64,000 nt of DNA, from the NCBI GenBank assembly GCA_013176395.1, contig JABMLP010000011.1, forward strand, positions 1,612,001 through 1,676,000, given 5' to 3'. Position numbers and translations under genes: made by a program. This document shows, piece after piece, positions 1 through 11,098 of this stretch. The notes under the pieces are model-generated. The model did no database searches, was not told where the DNA came from, and saw only the letters and a list, made by a program, of their open reading frames with translations. Within the stretch, counting starts at the first letter, position 1; each line of letters begins with the position of its first letter. Source of the stretch: Venturia oleaginea (Eukaryota; Ascomycota; Dothideomycetes; Venturiales; Venturiaceae).

Positions 1-1604
1 TTTCATTGAAGCCCGATAGCCAACTTGCTCACGATATTCGTAGATTGAAAGCTTCCAACGCGGCAGCTGGAGTTGGTGCCCCTCCTCAACCTGAAGGAGG
101 CTCTATTGGTGTTCAGAGTAAAGCTACGGTGCCGCCTGGGTTCAAGGACGTCACTGCACCGAAGAAAGGGACAAAGCGGAAGCAGGATGAGGCGAAAGCC
201 ACTGCTTCAACAAGGCCTGCTAAAAAGGTTTCGGGTACTAAGAACGGACCAGCGCCACCGGTATTAGTGAACGACAATCTGATTGATGATCTGGGAGTGT
301 TTGATGTGCCAGGGGCAGGTAGGTTGATCGCTCACGATGCCATTTTATGTTCTCACACCAGGTCAGGCTCAACGACCGTCCTCCACCTCTACCGCGCTCA
401 CAAGCTGTATCAAAAAATTGAACCAGATCTACGAGATCTTGCCTATCACCTCACACAGGCTGTCGCAAATCTCGCTGATCACATTTCAACCGTCGCAAAG
501 CAGACTCAGAAGCAAATTCTCGATGCTTCAGCCACGCAAGATAAGCGTCTGAGAGCTCAGCTAGTATCTATCACCACATCGAAGACGGAGACTGAATTCC
601 CTCGTATCATTCGCGCTGCCGGCAGGTCTTTTATGAGTCTCTTCCATGGACTGGCCACGATATGGGAGAAAGGCACTGAAGCAGAGAGACGACATCACGG
701 CGCCACCACGTACCAATACATTAAGGCTTTTGATACACTGCTTGATGCGATATCATCTAATTGCATGCTTGTTGCTCAACTCAATGCGCAACAAATCGCC
801 AATGCTGCTCCGTCATCATTAGCAACGGCAAAGAACTCGAATGAGAAGAAAGCGCAGAAGCCCAAACCAGCGCTCAAAGCACGTATTGCGCAAGAACTCG
901 TCTCTCTACTGCTCGCCTTGCTCACTCACCTCACACCCGCACGACAAGGTCCACACACCGCCCTCTTTGAAGGGTTCCTTTACCTCCTCCTCGAACGCAC
1001 AGGCAAACGTCTCTACCTCCTCACCTTCAAACGCGAGCGTGGCGCCACTCTTGACAAAGAGATGATCGATGTCTCGCCTCCACCGGCAGCACAACTTGGG
1101 ACTGTCGAACGACAAGCTATCAGTATCGAAGTCAAATTCCTTGTTCAGCTTCTCGAGAGGGCAATGAGTCTTGCACCGTCTTTCCTTGGTTCCCTCTCTG
1201 GTGCTGATTTGCCAGCTAAGACCGGACGTGGCGCTGCGTCTACAAAAGTGAAGTTCGCTGGTCTACCCAAAGGCACAGCGGCGTTGAGTATTTCGGCCAA
1301 GGAGAAGTTGCAGAGGACGCTTGTCGAGTGTATGTTTGGTTCTGCCCAGCTCGACAAGCGGAACATTTTGAAGAACAGTGGTGGCACTGGTGGAGACGGT
1401 GGGCGTGGAGAGGAAGATGAGATCGAAGACCAGGATGCCCAAGAGAAGAACAATGATTTCATCGAGGTACTGCGCAAACCTGTCTTTACGGGACCGGTGC
1501 CGCAAATGCCGAAGGTTGACGAGGTGGATGTGCCCCAGTGGTTCACGGAGAATGTTTGGAAGCTGGTTGGGTGGGATGTTTTGGGGTGGGATGGGAATTT
1601 TTGA
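1..1604 (+). CDS. Unknown fungal protein, 3' part, open at left edge
   Basis: The reading frame is open from the window edge to a TGA at 1602-1604, so this is the C-terminal part (at least 533 residues) of a longer protein. The first in-frame candidate start inside the window is a TTG, so the true start lies upstream. The N-terminal part is basic and low in complexity (K/A/P-rich, residues 50-85), suggesting a nuclear or nucleolar tail. A mostly helical region follows, with a Leu-rich stretch near residues 290-330 (LVSLLLALLTHL). An acidic Gly/Glu/Asp tract (GGTGGDGGRGEEDEIEDQD) lies near residues 455-475, and the C-terminus is Trp-rich (WFTENVWKLVGWDVLGWD). I do not recognise the family. It could be a fungal nuclear scaffold protein, but nothing catalytic is visible. 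Coding is well supported by a single long ORF with protein-like composition. Confidence 0.8.
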   Translation, partial: SLKPDSQLAHDIRRLKASNAAAGVGAPPQPEGGSIGVQSKATVPPGFKDVTAPKKGTKRKQDEAKATASTRPAKKVSGTKNGPAPPVLVNDNLIDDLGVFDVPGAGRLIAHDAILCSHTRSGSTTVLHLYRAHKLYQKIEPDLRDLAYHLTQAVANLADHISTVAKQTQKQILDASATQDKRLRAQLVSITTSKTETEFPRIIRAAGRSFMSLFHGLATIWEKGTEAERRHHGATTYQYIKAFDTLLDAISSNCMLVAQLNAQQIANAAPSSLATAKNSNEKKAQKPKPALKARIAQELVSLLLALLTHLTPARQGPHTALFEGFLYLLLERTGKRLYLLTFKRERGATLDKEMIDVSPPPAAQLGTVERQAISIEVKFLVQLLERAMSLAPSFLGSLSGADLPAKTGRGAASTKVKFAGLPKGTAALSISAKEKLQRTLVECMFGSAQLDKRNILKNSGGTGGDGGRGEEDEIEDQDAQEKNNDFIEVLRKPVFTGPVPQMPKVDEVDVPQWFTENVWKLVGWDVLGWDGNF

Positions 1605-3095
1605 GATGAAGTTGAGAAAGAGCTGAGATGAGAAACTGCCGCAAGAGAATCGGAGGGAATGATATAGTTTGAGTGAGCAAAGCAGTATAAATGTAAGGAA
1701 TTGATTAATCCTGTAGATCGCAACATTGACGAATTGACGGAAAAGAATCACAATGACTGCACAATGTAGTTCGGTAGGCTCCATAACAGGTTTCAAGACT
1801 ACGTTGATGTTTCTCGGTAGTATGCCTTCTTATAGGCAGATCTTGATGATGACTGCTGATATTTTAATTGGACAAAAGACACGATTCATGCAGCCGATTG
1901 TGCTCTCTATCTACGACCTCAAAAATCAAAAGAGTGACCTCGCATTGAGATCATCGAGCACGTTTGCTCCCCATGGTGTGTTCAACACATCTCAAGCAGG
2001 CTTTCGTAGACTTGGTCCACTACATCCATCGAGCACTTGACGACGGTACTTATGGTACAATGGACCCACCTCGGACGGGAAATCATCGCAACACGAGTAA
2101 GTCATACCGGGCGAGAGTGGCGTGGTTAGATTATTACCAGGTCGGTACCGAAGAGCTCCAATACACACACACCAGAACTTAACCAAGTCATATGAGACAC
2201 TCGCGACTTCGTAAAACCGACCAAACTGTTTGAAAATCTGGCCGTCGGTATAACGAGTTATATGCGAAATACTTCTATCAGCAGAGAAATAAGTTTTTCT
2301 GGATTTGAGGCCTTGGATTAACCTGTCTTTCGGGTCCATTGGCTGTGGGTTATTCCTACCATTATGACGCATGTTCTTGCCATGCATGTTCTTCCTCGAA
2401 GCGATTTGGCTTAGCCATTGACGTCCTCGATACCCATTTGGAAAACCATTCTTACCCCTGTCCTTTTTCTTTCATGATATTAGTGCCCGTCCGAAGCGCA
2501 TCGGTATTAAATAGTATATACAGAGTGAGAGTAACAATGATACCGAAAGTATCGTGTCGAAACTCGATCTAGTTAATGAAGATGGTGGAGTCTATCTTCG
2601 TCGGTTCTTTTTCTTAATCTTATAACTTGGTTCGTCTTGGTGTTCTTACTTGGTAGATGAAACATCGGTATATATCTCCTAAGAGAGATTCGAGGATTTT
2701 ATAATAGAGTATACTAATTAAGTATCGGACGATCTCTTTTATTCAGTTTGTAGATGGATGATATGGCCGGTATAAATGGGCTTTGGGCGTGGGACATTGC
2801 ATGATCGATTCCTCGATAAAGTTATAATATCTAGTAACCTCTTTCTCTAAAAGAGATTGATAATTGCTCGACTATTCGGGATCCACCTTAGATATCGACT
2901 CCTTCTTTCCTTCATCTCCAAATATTCATTCCAACTCCCGTTTCCATCTTCCCCAGATCAAGGACCAGAGCTGACAATAACCTGCCGCAAAGGCGGGAAG
3001 GATGAGGGAGTATTTTCAGAAGGAATCATACTTTTCTCCAAATTTAAAGAATAAATTTTTCTTCATCTAAAAATAAGTCTCCTATTCTATCCGTC
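1605..3095. other. AT-rich intergenic stretch with no supported gene
   Basis: Short ORFs on both strands lack recognisable motifs. The DNA becomes strongly AT-rich from about 2570 to 3080, with repeated short motifs such as TCTCTTTTA and GATCTC, which could be an old degraded transposon or simply intergenic DNA. I see no gene or structured RNA. Confidence 0.4.
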
Positions 3096-4270
3096 CTAGC
3101 AACTCCTAGGAAACTGCACGGCCCCCTTCAACATCTCCTTAAACCTCCCCGCATCAATCTCATTCACATAATTCACCTCCCTCACATTCGGCGGCATAAG
3201 CGCCTCCTGATAAACATGGATATTCCCATAGCTCGGACTCCCATACGCCGTATCAACATCCAAATACACCACACTCGTATTCGTCGCCAAACTAGGATCA
3301 ACCATAATCGCCGCCGCCGTCTCATCCCAAAAGGGGAAAATAGTGCCGTAAGACTCGTAGATTAATTTCGTATAAGGATTCTGAACCGCATATATTTCAT
3401 CGAGGAAATCCTGAGTGGAGAGGACTTGGTTGGCGACGTTGCCGGCGATGGTGATGGAGGGGAAGGAAGCTGTGAGGGCGATTTTGGCGGCTTCAGGGTC
3501 GACCATTAGGTTGATGTCGGAGCTGATGTCGGCTTGGTTTACGGTGCCGGTGGCTTGGAGGAGGTTGGCATCGAGGTAGCCGCCCATGATGATTAGTTCT
3601 TTGGCAAGAGAGGCGAATTGGTCGTCTAGGCGGATGGCGAGGGCGATGTTTGTCAATGCGCCGGCGGCGTAGATGGAGACTTGACCTGGGTATTTGTGGA
3701 CTTGTTCGATCATGAAGGCAGCGGCGCTTTTGTTGGCTACGGTTGTGGTGTTTGGGTAGCCCTCGAGGAAGGCGGGGGCGATGATTCGATTTGCGTTTGC
3801 TGAATTGGCTGTTGGGCGGGAGCCGAGCGATTCGGCTGTGGCGTTGTAGGGTGCGAAAACTCCCTCCCATGGAAGAATCCCATGAATCATTTCCCAAGCT
3901 TGTAAACGTTCATAAGTGTTGATGAGGGGGTATGTTGCACCTTCGTAGACTGGAATGCAGGACAGGTTTCCAATTTCCAACGTTGCTAGAGCGTGATACG
4001 CGCATTGTCTTTGCCATGAATCTGAGGTCGCTAAGAATAATTAGACTTCTGATCCTAATAGATTTGGGGTGAGTTCTTACAAGAAGTGAGAGCCAAAATT
4101 TCGATGTCGCTGTTCAGAGTGATCAGGGTGGGAATGAAGCCAGTAGATGACCAATCATTATCCAAAATAGCGAATCTTTTTTCGGTGGTTGTGATATTCC
4201 GCTTCGGTAAGTATGAGGCGGACGTTGAGGCCACCGCAAGTGCAAAGCTAACGATCTGAAAGAGGTTCAT
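3096..4270 (-). CDS. Secreted inosine/uridine-preferring nucleoside hydrolase-like protein
   Basis: Two exons, 4270-4081 and 4030-3096, are separated by a 50-nt intron (GTAAGA...CTTAG, 4080-4031). They join in phase to give about 374 residues. The start at 4270 opens with a signal peptide (MNLFQIVSFALAVASTSAS) and then ILDNDWSSTGFIP near residues 35-48. That corresponds to the Asp-rich metal and ribose binding loop (DxDxxxD...P) at the start of IU-nucleoside hydrolases. The intron falls just after ALTS, so an intron-unaware reading loses the conserved N-terminus. Downstream are LINTYERLQAWE, IYAAGALTNIALAI and IIMGGY (typical of the family's NH/G core) and FWDETAAAIMVDP near the C-terminus, where the family has its final Asp. 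The predicted role is hydrolysis of nucleosides outside the cell or in a vesicle, freeing base and ribose. Length fits the fungal secreted branch. The exact substrate cannot be read from sequence. Confidence 0.85.
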
Positions 4271-6179
4271 GGCTGCGAAGGAGGTTGTAAGAGTAAAAAT
4301 GGGAGGAGAAGAGAGTTGGCTTTCAAGACAACACACGCACGATCTGCTGTTACTTATACTTTGGAAACCCACGTTCGTTATCTTGTTTGTCCAAACTCAA
4401 ACGTACGCAACGTGAAGCGGGCACCCGGGTGACAAATATTGCGGGTCTATCCAAGCTGTTTTCCTTGCCAAAAAGAAGAGTACGAATAATACTTCTCTCT
4501 CTAACAGACGAAATTGAAACTTCTAAAAAGATAGAATCGTAGTTTTATCCCTAAGGAATTATAGTTTTAATTCCTAGGATTATTTTCTGTACGGTTGTGA
4601 AGGAATTCTTCCTTAAAGTTGCTACATTTGGTGAGAATTCAGAGTCGCTTGTAAGGCCCGGAATAGTTGTCACCCGCGTGTGGCGGGCTACAGATGGATC
4701 CCCCAGACCGAGTCGTCCACCAAGAGCTTCGTTATCACTTCGCAACTGGAGCATCGTGCATACAGCGGGCCAGGATCTCGCAACCGGGAAGTTTGGGAGA
4801 TAATTCTTCTGAGACTTTGTTGGTGGAGTCGTTGGTCGAAGCACGTCCATCCTTGGATAAATAGAGTCAAGTTCGATGGCATCCACGGCTCAGTCATCTG
4901 TAGCAACGCAATATTTCCCACAAGATGAAGCTGCACATTTGAATCGAATCAAGATGCAGGTTAAGGAGAACTGCGCATCCAATAGGACGTCCAAAAAACG
5001 AGGCAAGCAATGAACGCTTCATCGCGACGTCAGCATCTGATGATTTAAGAGGTCCCGCGGTGAACATGTAGGCCAAAAGCCACAAAGGCACGAAGAAACT
5101 GCACGATGCAAGGTAGATCCTGTGGAGTGGAATCGTATTGATTGCGTGAGAAAAAATTGGGGTTGAACTGTCGGAGCTGGCCGTTTAATAGGAATCGCAA
5201 TGATGTCTGCTCGGTGTTGAGGCCGCTGGGACGCGTTGGGTAGACATCGCATCGCCTGAGGAAACGCGGAGGTCGCCGCCAGGGTAGAATGGTCTGCTAA
5301 CCTTCTATCATGGTGGCATGTCGTGCTGTAGTGATGGACACAATGAAAATGGGATTGGAGGGGAAGGTGAGGGTGAAGGTTTGTATTGAAGTCCATTGTT
5401 GTGAGATGCGAGAAGTTTTTTTGGCGGTCGCTTGTCGGCGGTAAACTCACATGCTGTAATGTACGCGAGATCTCAAATAATCAGTACTCGAGCATAAAAG
5501 AACTACTAAGTTTTGACAAAAAGACTTCACCATTCGTTGACATAACTATGTAGATAAAAAGATTAATAACAATAATCGTAGTTTCTTCAAGCGAATTCGG
5601 CTGAGGCAAATTCATCGCACCAAAGAATATCTCCACCACAAACTTGGCGGTCTCGCTGAGAAAAAAAAATGACAAAAACATACAGCAGCGGGGATTCGCT
5701 GGTGGTCACCCACCCAACTACTAGTCTGCCGATATCAAGTTTATCAATGAGTGAGCGGACGGGGACTCGTGTTCTCTTGATTCTATGGCCGTATGTACCG
5801 GCCGTAGATGGTAGTTGTGTAAATATCGCTGTTTTTGCTCAAGAACTCGCCTTACCAACAATAGCCCAGGTCCTTTCGAAGAAAAAAGACCCATCGTAGA
5901 CAGAACTCTCACACAAAATTATTGGCAAGTTACAAAAAGCTTGCGGTATACCTCCGGAGATTGATACCTGTCTGTCAACAGGAGAAAAAGGTGGTAGAAT
6001 CGAGCCTGGGCTGGATACTCTGGAACGAAATATGATAGATTTTAAGCGATCCTTTTCAAAAGTTTTGCCGGACTGGTATAGAACATCTATCTAATTTCGT
6101 ATAAGAAGAATTGACCCCAATTGCCTCGCTATCCACCTAAGAGCGGCCAGCTCTACTGAGAGACATGGTAGATGGACCA
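4271..6179. other. Intergenic; promoter of the nucleoside hydrolase, otherwise no supported gene
   Basis: The first 200-300 bases above 4270 must hold the hydrolase promoter. Beyond that, overlapping short ORFs on both strands (for example 5019-5450 minus) have His/Cys/Pro-rich, non-protein-like composition and no motifs. I see no RNA gene and no repeat with another copy in the window. Confidence 0.4.
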
Positions 6180-8132
6180 TCATGCAATTACCACCCCAGG
6201 TCCTGGTGCTTCTAACCGTCCAAAAGCAGCGACAACATCGCTTGTAGCTAGAGCCACTTCCTGGCCTGGAGAGCTATAAAACCCAGAGGCAGCATACCGC
6301 AGAGCCGGACAACCCCCGGGCTGAACAAGAAGGACTTGATCCTCGCTGACGGTATCAGAAGGACTGGGCTGTTGTACCTTTGACGCCTGCCAATGCTCAT
6401 CTGTGATTTCAAACCCCTTGATGACTTGCCTCCCCTGTTGTACGTCTTCTTGCTTTGCAACATAGCAGCTGCTGATAAAGGCGACATCGGCGGCCAGTGG
6501 ACTGAACCAGCCTACGAGACGACCTTCGCACCCGCGCAACCATAGTCACGCCCGCCTCGCCTTCGCCAAACAGCATGCCCATTTTCGCGTCGACAGACCA
6601 AGATTTCGTGCACGCGCGGGGTTAAACGTCTGCTCCTGGCTCGATTTGAGTGAGGAAGTCTATGCCGCTATCGTTGTTTGAGTACAGCTCTCCATTGGTC
6701 TCCGACATTAGATCAATGATTTGAAGGTTGATGACAACGAATGTTGCAATTTTGGCGGGTTCGTCTGTGACTCGCACAAGAGACATGGTGAGCACTGATA
6801 CTGGTCCCGTAATTCCTAAAAGGCCGGAGGTGGAGGAGCAGGGATCATACATCTTCTGTTGACCACTAAACATGGAAGCTAGTAGATGGAAAACATGTGA
6901 GCGAGAGATTTTACCGTTGCGCAATGACTCATTCCCAAATCGAGTACACATTGCCAAGAAAAGAGGGCTTCCTTCTCCCCTTGTGTGACTTTCAAGGCCA
7001 ATCAAAACTGATTGAGGGACCACAGGGAACTCATGGCCCGCGAGCATGCTTAAAACTGTGTCAAACTTGCTTGTAGGGGCATCGAGACTCTCGATGCTGT
7101 AGTCAATGTCTGATGCTGATGTGAACGGGTTTGAGCGGAAGCACTGAGCTTCATCTTAGTCGCAGCTCCAGCACCCAACTCCCACAACATCTCCATCTCG
7201 TTTCGGACATTTCTCGGGAGGGCAACAGTCTCAATCATGGTTTCCGGCTATTTATGGGGATATGCAATCTATTGTGTGCGTAGTTGAACAGTGCGCCGCG
7301 CATGTTGTGTCTTATCAGTATTGTAGTACCAGGTCGGATCCTGAATCGAGTCGACGCCTGGCTCTGCGTAACGTACTAGCGGCTGAGATTCGTACGTCCT
7401 ACGACCTTTTCTATTGATATGGACCCCGACGTGCTCCAAGGCGGCCGCCAGGAGATAGACCATTGATGAAAAGGTTTTGAACTCGTAATTTTCTGGTTCA
7501 GCCAATAACCAATGCAAGAAGGATTTCAGCTCATCCATTTCGCGTCGATTCAATCGGGGAATAGCCGAATCTTGAACTGATGTATTGCCTACGAGGTTGG
7601 CTCGAATCTTCTTCATAGCAGTGAGCGCTCCTCGATCCATTCCTTTGGCAGAAGCCAACGACTTCCACGATGCCAAGCTTGTTGGTAGTTGAGCACGAAT
7701 AGATTGTTCCTGGTTTTCACTTGCTTCTCCGCCATTGAGTATGTCCACATAGACTTCTGTAAGCAAAAGTCGACAAGTCGAGTCTGCAAGGCACCAGCCG
7801 AGTCCAGCAGCGATGGCGGCCATAAGCCATGAGAATTCAGAGAGACTCTGTTCACTATGATTATATTGTCTCGGTGTGCTGATTCGCCGCCCCTGATAGA
7901 GTATCTCAATGGTCGGTCACAAAGACTCCATTCTGATAGTGTTGATCAGATCACGGCGCTTGAGTACTGCGGTAGGAAGCTCATTGATGGAGCTGAAAAG
8001 ATCCTCGTCGTGTTTGTCGACAAAGAGCCAGTTGCCGAGCTTCCGGCCGCCTTGCACCAGGACAGCAATGTCTCCCAGTGAAACTCCGAGTTGGATCAGG
8101 CTCCCAGTTCCTAAGGTAGATGTCAAGGCCAT
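6180..8132 (-). pseudogene. Decayed SLGDIA-type fungal protein
   Basis: Translated pieces run in order on the minus strand and read like one protein of about 600 residues. It starts at 8132 with LGVSLGDIAVLVQGGRKLGNW, an opening common in large uncharacterised fungal protein families. A 66-nt intron (7920-7855, GTGACC...CATAG) joins cleanly to a piece ending near 7269. The reading is then broken four times. Two in-frame TAG codons lie at 7271-7269 and 7250-7248; a 42-nt GT-AG span could remove both, but that is short for an intron. A one-base shift lies near 7145-7150. A TAA lies at 6624-6622, after which the same frame continues with SWSVDAKMGMLFGEGEAG. A second one-base shift lies near 6530-6540, before CEGRLVGWF and the end GPGVVIA. 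The biochemical role of this family is unknown to me. A real multi-exon gene with unusual introns is possible, but the two isolated one-base shifts argue against it. Confidence 0.6.
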
Positions 8133-9038
8133 ATTGGTAAGCAGAGATCGCCGACTGCAGCGGTTTGAACTCGACCCATACTAAGAGGTTGAAGATAAAA
8201 ATACTGAACAAAGTTGGTCTGCATCACTTTTACAATCGGAGAGCATTCGAGTGTCAAGCTTCGCGGCAGATCATTCCTATACAAACGGGTGAGGGCAACC
8301 GAGTGCGAACCTTGCGCTGTTCTGTTGCGATCGAATCAAAGGCTCACTGGTGTGGTTATCGGTCGACTGCATGGATACGTATCTGCATACATAGCCGCGC
8401 TGGCTCTTTGAGGGCGTGAGGGGTCATAAACAAAGGGTGATGCACATACAAAGAGAGGTATCGCGATGGTAACATCAAGATTGTGAATTGTGTTGTCCGA
8501 AACATAATTTGGCAATCCTTTGAATTGATGAGAAAATTCAATGAGCGGACTGTTTCTATCTGGGTGTGGGAATCGGAGGCCGACCTCGAACGCAGGTGCG
8601 GTGTTGCAAAGAGGCATTGTGTGTTCCAGGTGCAATGTGCGGCTGAACGGCCCAAAGGAAAGGAGGAGCCGAGTGCGCACAGGATTGGCGCGTTGCCGAG
8701 CTCTCGGATTACGTCTGCCAACGAGTGAGATGTTTGCCACTTATGCAAGCCTGTACCGGCCAACCGCTATTGTTTTTTGCAACTTAGTCGAGGAGATATC
8801 TACGTTCAAGATGGCATAGATTACCAAACAACCAGTAGTTTGTTGATTCTGCCTCTCACGTGAATTGGCCTGCTTCAACCCTGCTGCGAAGAAAATTCAG
8901 CAATTCGAGCCATTGTTTTCGTTTCACAAACTGCGGGATTTCATGAGCATTGCAGCTCGAGATTATGGCAGGCGCATTGAATAAGAGCAGAGCCAGGTCT
9001 TGCATTTGCCAGAAGCAATGATTTATTCGATGGCACAA
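8133..9038. other. Intergenic between the decayed gene and the PAF-AH-like esterase
   Basis: It holds the probable promoter of the minus-strand pseudogene (just above 8132) and the 3' flank of the esterase gene. ORFs of 80-135 codons exist on both strands, but they overlap each other and lack motifs. No second copy of this DNA is present in the window. Confidence 0.4.
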
Positions 9039-10628
9039 TTATTGCGGCGCGACATGGATCTGCCAATATTTTCCGATCTCCTTCGACATCTGTTGCTTTC
9101 GCTCCTTACTTCTCTTGTCGTCGTCGTAAGTAGGATGGGTGATCGTCTCGTTCAAAATTCCCCTTCTCCCATGATCTCTCAAATATTCGAAGAAGTCCAT
9201 CGACACCTTGACGTACTGATTGACCCCTTCTTTAACATCGATGGTCGCACCTGTCGTCCAGCTTAAGAGTAGAGGTTCGATGAGTGGCGCATCCGTGACC
9301 GATGGGTGAGAAGTGCCGATACTGGTCATGAACCAACTTACTCCTACTCGGTCCAGTACGTCTTGGACCAAGTCCTTTACCGTGTCGAAGTGTGGACGAC
9401 CGAAGAACAAAGAGTATTTCTTCGACCAAGAGTTGGAATGAATGACAAGAACCGGCACGTCAATGTCGGTGTTCAATGGACCGCTTCCTTTACCAGGATC
9501 GAGCGCGATGCCGCCAATGGCAATGTTTTTGCTAGATGTAGCGCCTCTCAAGGCCTGCAGGGCGCCAGTAGCTCCATACGAGTGACCTCCTATGCTAAGC
9601 TGGGTGAGGTTGAGTCGTCCTTCCCAGTCTCTGAGATGCTTGCCCTCCTTACGAGAATTGGACATGAACACGATGTCTCCGTTGCCAGCATGAATCTTCT
9701 CGAGCACGGCAATGGTTTCTTCAATCTCGGCCTGACGAAAGGCGAGCTGCTCCACCTTCATCTTAGAATTTTTCATTGGAGGATCAGACCGAAGCTCGCT
9801 TTTGTGGAACACGAGCCGTCTCTTCTCTTTCTCGCCAATGATCTTAATCATCGACCCTGGACAACTCCCATCACGGTGTTCGATCGCAGCGACAATCTGA
9901 CCTCGACTGGCTAATTCGCCACAGTAGTGGGTGTAGTCCGTTCTTGAACTTGCCATTCCGTGGGAAAAAATCATGACTGGGAAATGGTTGTTCTCAGAGT
10001 TGAGCAAGGGTACGTCAACCTCAGCTGGTGATCTGATTCTTCCAGCAATAGCCCACAGTCCAAATGTGAAAAGAGACCTGCCGATGAAATTGTTGAAACG
10101 GGCAAATTTGGCGTATCCTTCGGCGGTCAGACTGATAGGCTTGGGCACCCAAGGATGCTTGGGCTTCGTCGATGATGCGCCTATGTTGGTAGGATAGTAG
10201 ACTCGGAAAAGCACAGTTTCGAGCTCGAAGGCTGGAGCACCGGTGTCTCTGAAAACCGTCTCCGAGACTTTCCTGGGCTTCTCCAATGGGACCTCGATGT
10301 CTATGGCTCCGACATCATACTGGCCGGTATATTTTGGGAGTTTAGAGGCGAGAAGTGGCGACCCTCGCATGAAGCAATAAAGGATGTATAAGATAATCAG
10401 AGCAAAGAGTATGTATCGCCAGGTGAATCGAGGATGTAGGATTGTGGGTATTTGCTTTCGTATGCTCCATCGAGAAGTTCCACCTGATAACCATCTTGGT
10501 GCTTTCGTCTGGTCGCTCATGGCGTTTGCCGGAAGGGGCGAATCAGGCTCCTCGTCTGGCGTGTTGTTGAAGTCTCCCAGCTCGACGTCGTCCTGGTAGG
10601 GAGTGTCAATTGTTGTATGATTCTCCAT
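9039..10628 (-). CDS. PAF-acetylhydrolase-like esterase / phospholipase A2, membrane anchored
   Basis: A single exon of 529 residues runs from the ATG at 10628; the open frame extends 12 codons further up only to a TTG. An acidic cytosolic-type N-terminus is followed by one hydrophobic segment (YILFALIILYILYCFM, about residues 72-87), so the protein is probably a type II membrane protein. The alpha/beta-hydrolase body contains FPVMIFSHGMASS (oxyanion region, near 218), GGHSYGATGAL with nucleophile Ser near 350, GIALDPG with acidic residue near 377, and IGTSHPSVTDAP with catalytic His near 441. This order and spacing match the PAF-AH isoform II family (PF03403). The family hydrolyses short or oxidised sn-2 acyl chains of phospholipids. 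The gene is divergent from CSN5 across a 470-bp intergenic region. It looks intact. Confidence 0.9.
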   Translation of the reverse strand: MENHTTIDTPYQDDVELGDFNNTPDEEPDSPLPANAMSDQTKAPRWLSGGTSRWSIRKQIPTILHPRFTWRYILFALIILYILYCFMRGSPLLASKLPKYTGQYDVGAIDIEVPLEKPRKVSETVFRDTGAPAFELETVLFRVYYPTNIGASSTKPKHPWVPKPISLTAEGYAKFARFNNFIGRSLFTFGLWAIAGRIRSPAEVDVPLLNSENNHFPVMIFSHGMASSRTDYTHYCGELASRGQIVAAIEHRDGSCPGSMIKIIGEKEKRRLVFHKSELRSDPPMKNSKMKVEQLAFRQAEIEETIAVLEKIHAGNGDIVFMSNSRKEGKHLRDWEGRLNLTQLSIGGHSYGATGALQALRGATSSKNIAIGGIALDPGKGSGPLNTDIDVPVLVIHSNSWSKKYSLFFGRPHFDTVKDLVQDVLDRVGVSWFMTSIGTSHPSVTDAPLIEPLLLSWTTGATIDVKEGVNQYVKVSMDFFEYLRDHGRRGILNETITHPTYDDDKRSKERKQQMSKEIGKYWQIHVAPQ

Positions 10629-11098
10629 GATGGGGAATAGAGGGTTTAGACTATCTTGGTGCAAGGGGTCAATGGTTCTTGATGACGTCTCCGCCGACTT
10701 CCGCTATCGCCTTGTGCACTGGTAGCGCCTCATTCCTTCCTCAGGCGCGAATTCTACGCGTTTCAGGTACACGAGCTATTTATTATTCAGAACAGCTATA
10801 TGCGTGTTATTTTGAAAACTAGGCCCGACATTCATCTATCTTCTATCTTCCACCAGTTCCAATCTCAAATATAATCACGTGACCTTGATACGACTTCCCT
10901 CCATCCACCGAAACCACATTCCATAGAGCGCTGATATTTAGCGTATGCAGCTCAGACGTCTCATAGCCATTGGAATCATCATTCCCGGTGTTATGATACC
11001 TCTTCGTGTTGAGATCAGGCGCAACCATTAGCCATATAAAGTTACCTTGCGTTTATCGTCGCCATCAACTCTCCCTATACCACACAACATCTTTCAAC
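10629..11098. promoter_or_regulatory. Divergent promoter region, PAF-AH-like esterase and CSN5
   Basis: The 470 bases between two oppositely transcribed, intact genes must contain both promoters. No strong TATA box stands out. A stretch of CA/CT-rich DNA (about 11060-11098) sits immediately before the CSN5 start, as is usual for fungal leaders. I name no specific binding sites. Confidence 0.5.

Noticed and set aside
1145..1796. Minus-strand ORFs of 177-193 codons
   Set aside because: Antisense shadows of the plus-strand gene; no protein-like features.
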